From: Thermoplasmata archaeon
GTDB taxonomy: Archaea; Thermoplasmatota; Thermoplasmata; Thermoplasmatales; Thermoplasmataceae
Assembly (NCBI GenBank): GCA_021835265.1
Contig: JAKBQK010000171.1
Span: 1 to 24,583, forward strand
Direction of reading: 5' to 3'
DNA length: 24,583 nt
Below are positions 22,715 through 24,583 of this stretch, in pieces. Under the pieces are notes generated by a model, which was not told the origin of the DNA, did no database searches, and saw only the letters and a program-made list of their open reading frames with translations. Numbering within the stretch: the first letter of the stretch is position 1; each line of letters begins with the position of its first letter. A program made the translations under genes and the position numbers.

Positions 22715-23383
22715 ATGAAAATAGATAATCCTGAGAAAATGACGCTTACTGAGACAGCTTACAAGTACATATTTGAAGGAATTCTAAATGGAAAATACAG
22801 GGCTGGGCAATCCATAAGCCCAGATAATATTGTCAAGAGCCTCAATATGAGCAAAACCCCAGTGAGGGAGGCCCTAGTGCAGTTAGAAGTGGAAGGCCTC
22901 GTTTTCAGGAATGGGCGTTTCTATAATGTAATATTCCTTGATGTTGATGAGGTTCTGGAATTATATCAAATCAGGGGGATTCTTGAGTCAGAGGCAACCT
23001 ACATTGCCACGCAGAAGCTTACTCCGCAACTTCTTGATGAGTTGAAATCTACCCTTGAAATGATCAAGAGGCTCAACCAGGAAAAGGAACCTGAACCTAT
23101 CAGGCTGGCAGACCTGAATGGTAAATTCCATTCAATAATAGCAAAAGGAAGCGGAAACAGGTATATATCTGAATACACAGCCCAGGTGAGGCTTAAGCTC
23201 AAAGTTATAAGGACTGCCCTTTTCAGCAGCAGCGATAGAAGGCTCAGCGAGATCAAGGAACATGAAGATGTCCTTAGGGCAATGGAATCTGGGAATGCGG
23301 AAGTGGCAAGGGACAGAATGAAAGCCCATGTTGCGGAAGTTATAGAATATCTAAAAAACAATGTCCTGAACAGGATCTATTAG
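22715..23383 (+). CDS. GntR-family transcription regulator, FadR/FCD subfamily
   Basis: One-component metabolite-responsive DNA-binding regulator. The winged helix-turn-helix occupies about 10-72 (TETAYKYIFEGILNGKYRAGQ, then SKTPVREALVQLEVEGLV, the GntR recognition region). The all-helical FCD ligand domain follows at about 78-215, with the metal-ligand pattern N135-x3-H139, H183 and H205 of this subfamily. Length 222 is standard. ATG 22715 follows a TATA box and a palindrome that could be its own operator. Neighbours are the divergent PAC2 gene and a convergent ABC-2 permease; neither reveals the effector, which in FCD proteins is usually a small carboxylate. FCD regulators are far more common in bacteria, so an ancient transfer into this archaeal lineage is possible. 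Confidence 0.9.
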   Translation: MKIDNPEKMTLTETAYKYIFEGILNGKYRAGQSISPDNIVKSLNMSKTPVREALVQLEVEGLVFRNGRFYNVIFLDVDEVLELYQIRGILESEATYIATQKLTPQLLDELKSTLEMIKRLNQEKEPEPIRLADLNGKFHSIIAKGSGNRYISEYTAQVRLKLKVIRTALFSSSDRRLSEIKEHEDVLRAMESGNAEVARDRMKAHVAEVIEYLKNNVLNRIY

Positions 23384-23444
23384 CCGGCTCATGCACCATG
23401 TTCCTTGATTTAAGCTTGCTAACCTAAACAACTTCTGGTTAAGG

Positions 23445-24583
23445 TTAATCAAACTTTCTTGCGAGGTAGTATGTGATAGCATAGGGCACCATAACCCACA
23501 ATATGCCAGAAATTATCAGGTACAGTTCAGTAACTCCATACGCAGCCGGGTTCACACTTACTGTTGACAGGAATCCGATATGTTTCGTGAATAAAAATTG
23601 CACAAGGCTGCCGTAACCAGCAGGGCTTGCATACTCAAATGCGATATTTCCAAGTATGTATGTTGTGCTGGTCCTTGATATGCCCAGGCCTCCAAGTATT
23701 GCTGCAGGTATAATAAGCCAGAAGATGTCCATTATTATGAACAGGGCTATGGCAATTCCCAGGAGCCTGCTCTGCGTCTTGACAATATGTGCAAACATGT
23801 ACATCAGGGCAAGGAATGAAAGCCCCTCAATAATGTAAGTCCAAATGAAAAATAGTGAGAAGTATAAGCTAGGCATGGTCTTGAAGAAATAAAGAATAAT
23901 CAGGTCACTAATGATCATAGAGACGATGACTGAAATACCTATAGAGACCGAATTTGCGATGAACCTGGATGAAATGATTCCTTCCCTGGTTACGGGCCTT
24001 TTCACAACCGATTCCAGCACCCCTGTTGTCCTGTCCTTTCCGTATGTAAGATAGGATGTGAATATGCCAAGTACAGGTATGAGAATTCCAAGAGTCGTTC
24101 CTATGCCGGTCAGGACCATATTTTCAAGTAAAGTCTCAGTAATAGGAACGTACGCGGATAACCTGCCAAGGAAGAAAGCTGAGTCCAATGTTGGGTGGAC
24201 GTAAAACCCATACTGGTTCTTCATGGCCAATGCGAACGTCTGGTTCAATAAATTCGAGGGGGTAGCGGGGAAAACTGTTTGTACTGCAAAGTTGGAGAAG
24301 GAAACATTGTAAGTTGCATTCGAGACCAACTCATTGCTTGTTTCCCCTGGAGAATAAGTTCCCACATATGTATCAACTGCCCCTGATGTAGCTCCCCCTG
24401 GCCCAACATACATTACCAGGAAACCGAGGTTTGAATTGTTCTTTTCACTCACTATTCCGGGATAAATGCCATATCCCGTGAATTGCAAAAGCGGCGAAAT
24501 GGTGATTGTATACTTCTGGGAAGATATGGAAGTGCCAAACATGGAGAATGTGTAATTCATGACAACAGAAGTTGTTCCAAGCG
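23445..24583 (-). CDS. ABC-2-type transporter permease, 5' end beyond the window
   Basis: Membrane subunit of an ABC transporter, probably an exporter. The frame is open to the right edge (codons before the ATG at 24560 continue in frame without a stop to 24583), so the true start and first membrane segment probably lie outside. Visible from that Met: a large soluble, Asn/Ser/Thr-rich region (about 1-135) that should be extracellular, then five hydrophobic segments (about 143-170, 200-226, 233-258, 267-292 and 345-365). The cytoplasmic loop TYGKDRTTGVLESVVKRPVTREGIISSRF is the ABC-2 coupling-helix signature resembling the ERxxGTLExLLxxPVSR of the family. The ATPase gene is expected upstream, to the right. 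It is convergent with the GntR gene, 61 nt away. Cargo unknown. Confidence 0.82.
   Translation of the reverse strand, partial: LGTTSVVMNYTFSMFGTSISSQKYTITISPLLQFTGYGIYPGIVSEKNNSNLGFLVMYVGPGGATSGAVDTYVGTYSPGETSNELVSNATYNVSFSNFAVQTVFPATPSNLLNQTFALAMKNQYGFYVHPTLDSAFFLGRLSAYVPITETLLENMVLTGIGTTLGILIPVLGIFTSYLTYGKDRTTGVLESVVKRPVTREGIISSRFIANSVSIGISVIVSMIISDLIILYFFKTMPSLYFSLFFIWTYIIEGLSFLALMYMFAHIVKTQSRLLGIAIALFIIMDIFWLIIPAAILGGLGISRTSTTYILGNIAFEYASPAGYGSLVQFLFTKHIGFLSTVSVNPAAYGVTELYLIISGILWVMVPYAITYYLARKFD

Noticed and set aside
1..24583. CRISPR arrays, tRNA or rRNA genes
   Set aside because: No regularly spaced repeats and no tRNA- or rRNA-like stretch was seen; gaps between genes are all under 300 nt.

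Overview
The window looks like archaeal chromosome, most likely from the Thermoplasmata (Thermoplasma/Ferroplasma/Cuniculiplasma relatives). The archaeal call rests on a PAC2-type proteasome-assembly chaperone, a DUF2079 membrane protein, TATA boxes about 25-30 nt in front of many start codons (leaderless transcripts), GGAG-type ribosome sites only at internal or leadered genes, and frequent GTG/TTG starts. The lineage is an inference from gene content; no rRNA or tRNA gene is present to confirm it.

Layout. (1) 1-741: an AT-rich Dpm1-like GT2 glycosyltransferase. (2) 764-2381: a complete IS4-superfamily (probably IS1634-like) insertion sequence with terminal inverted repeats and a 5-bp target duplication, inserted 17 nt after the stop of that gene. 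(3) 2563-5445: a DUF2079 polytopic protein and an unrecognised gene whose C-terminal coiled-coil end has been shifted out of frame by one extra T. (4) 5509-10182: FkbM-type methyltransferase and GT2 on the minus strand, divergent from rmlA-rmlD-rmlC (dTDP-L-rhamnose synthesis without rmlB). (5) 10287-20179: an AT-rich island with a nucleotide-sugar dehydrogenase plus an ArnA/UXS-like decarboxylase or epimerase, six glycosyltransferases in mixed orientations, and UDP-galactopyranose mutase. (6) 20277-24583: phosphoheptose isomerase, a soluble SppA-type protease, PAC2 chaperone, a GntR/FCD regulator and the 3' part of an ABC-2 permease.

The central theme is a surface-glycan locus. The precursor genes predict dTDP-rhamnose, UDP-uronate and perhaps UDP-pentose, UDP-galactofuranose and sedoheptulose-derived heptose. 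The glycosyltransferases would assemble them on a lipid carrier or protein, and the methyltransferase could decorate the product. No oligosaccharyltransferase or flippase lies inside the window, so the acceptor (S-layer glycoprotein or glycolipid) cannot be told.

The most unusual signal is a set of four neighbouring GT2 paralogues in which the usual nucleotide-binding DDGS-type motif is replaced by a Lys-Asn/Thr-Phe (KNF) motif followed by a quadruple acidic DDDD/EDDD motif. The right third contains normal housekeeping genes of higher GC.
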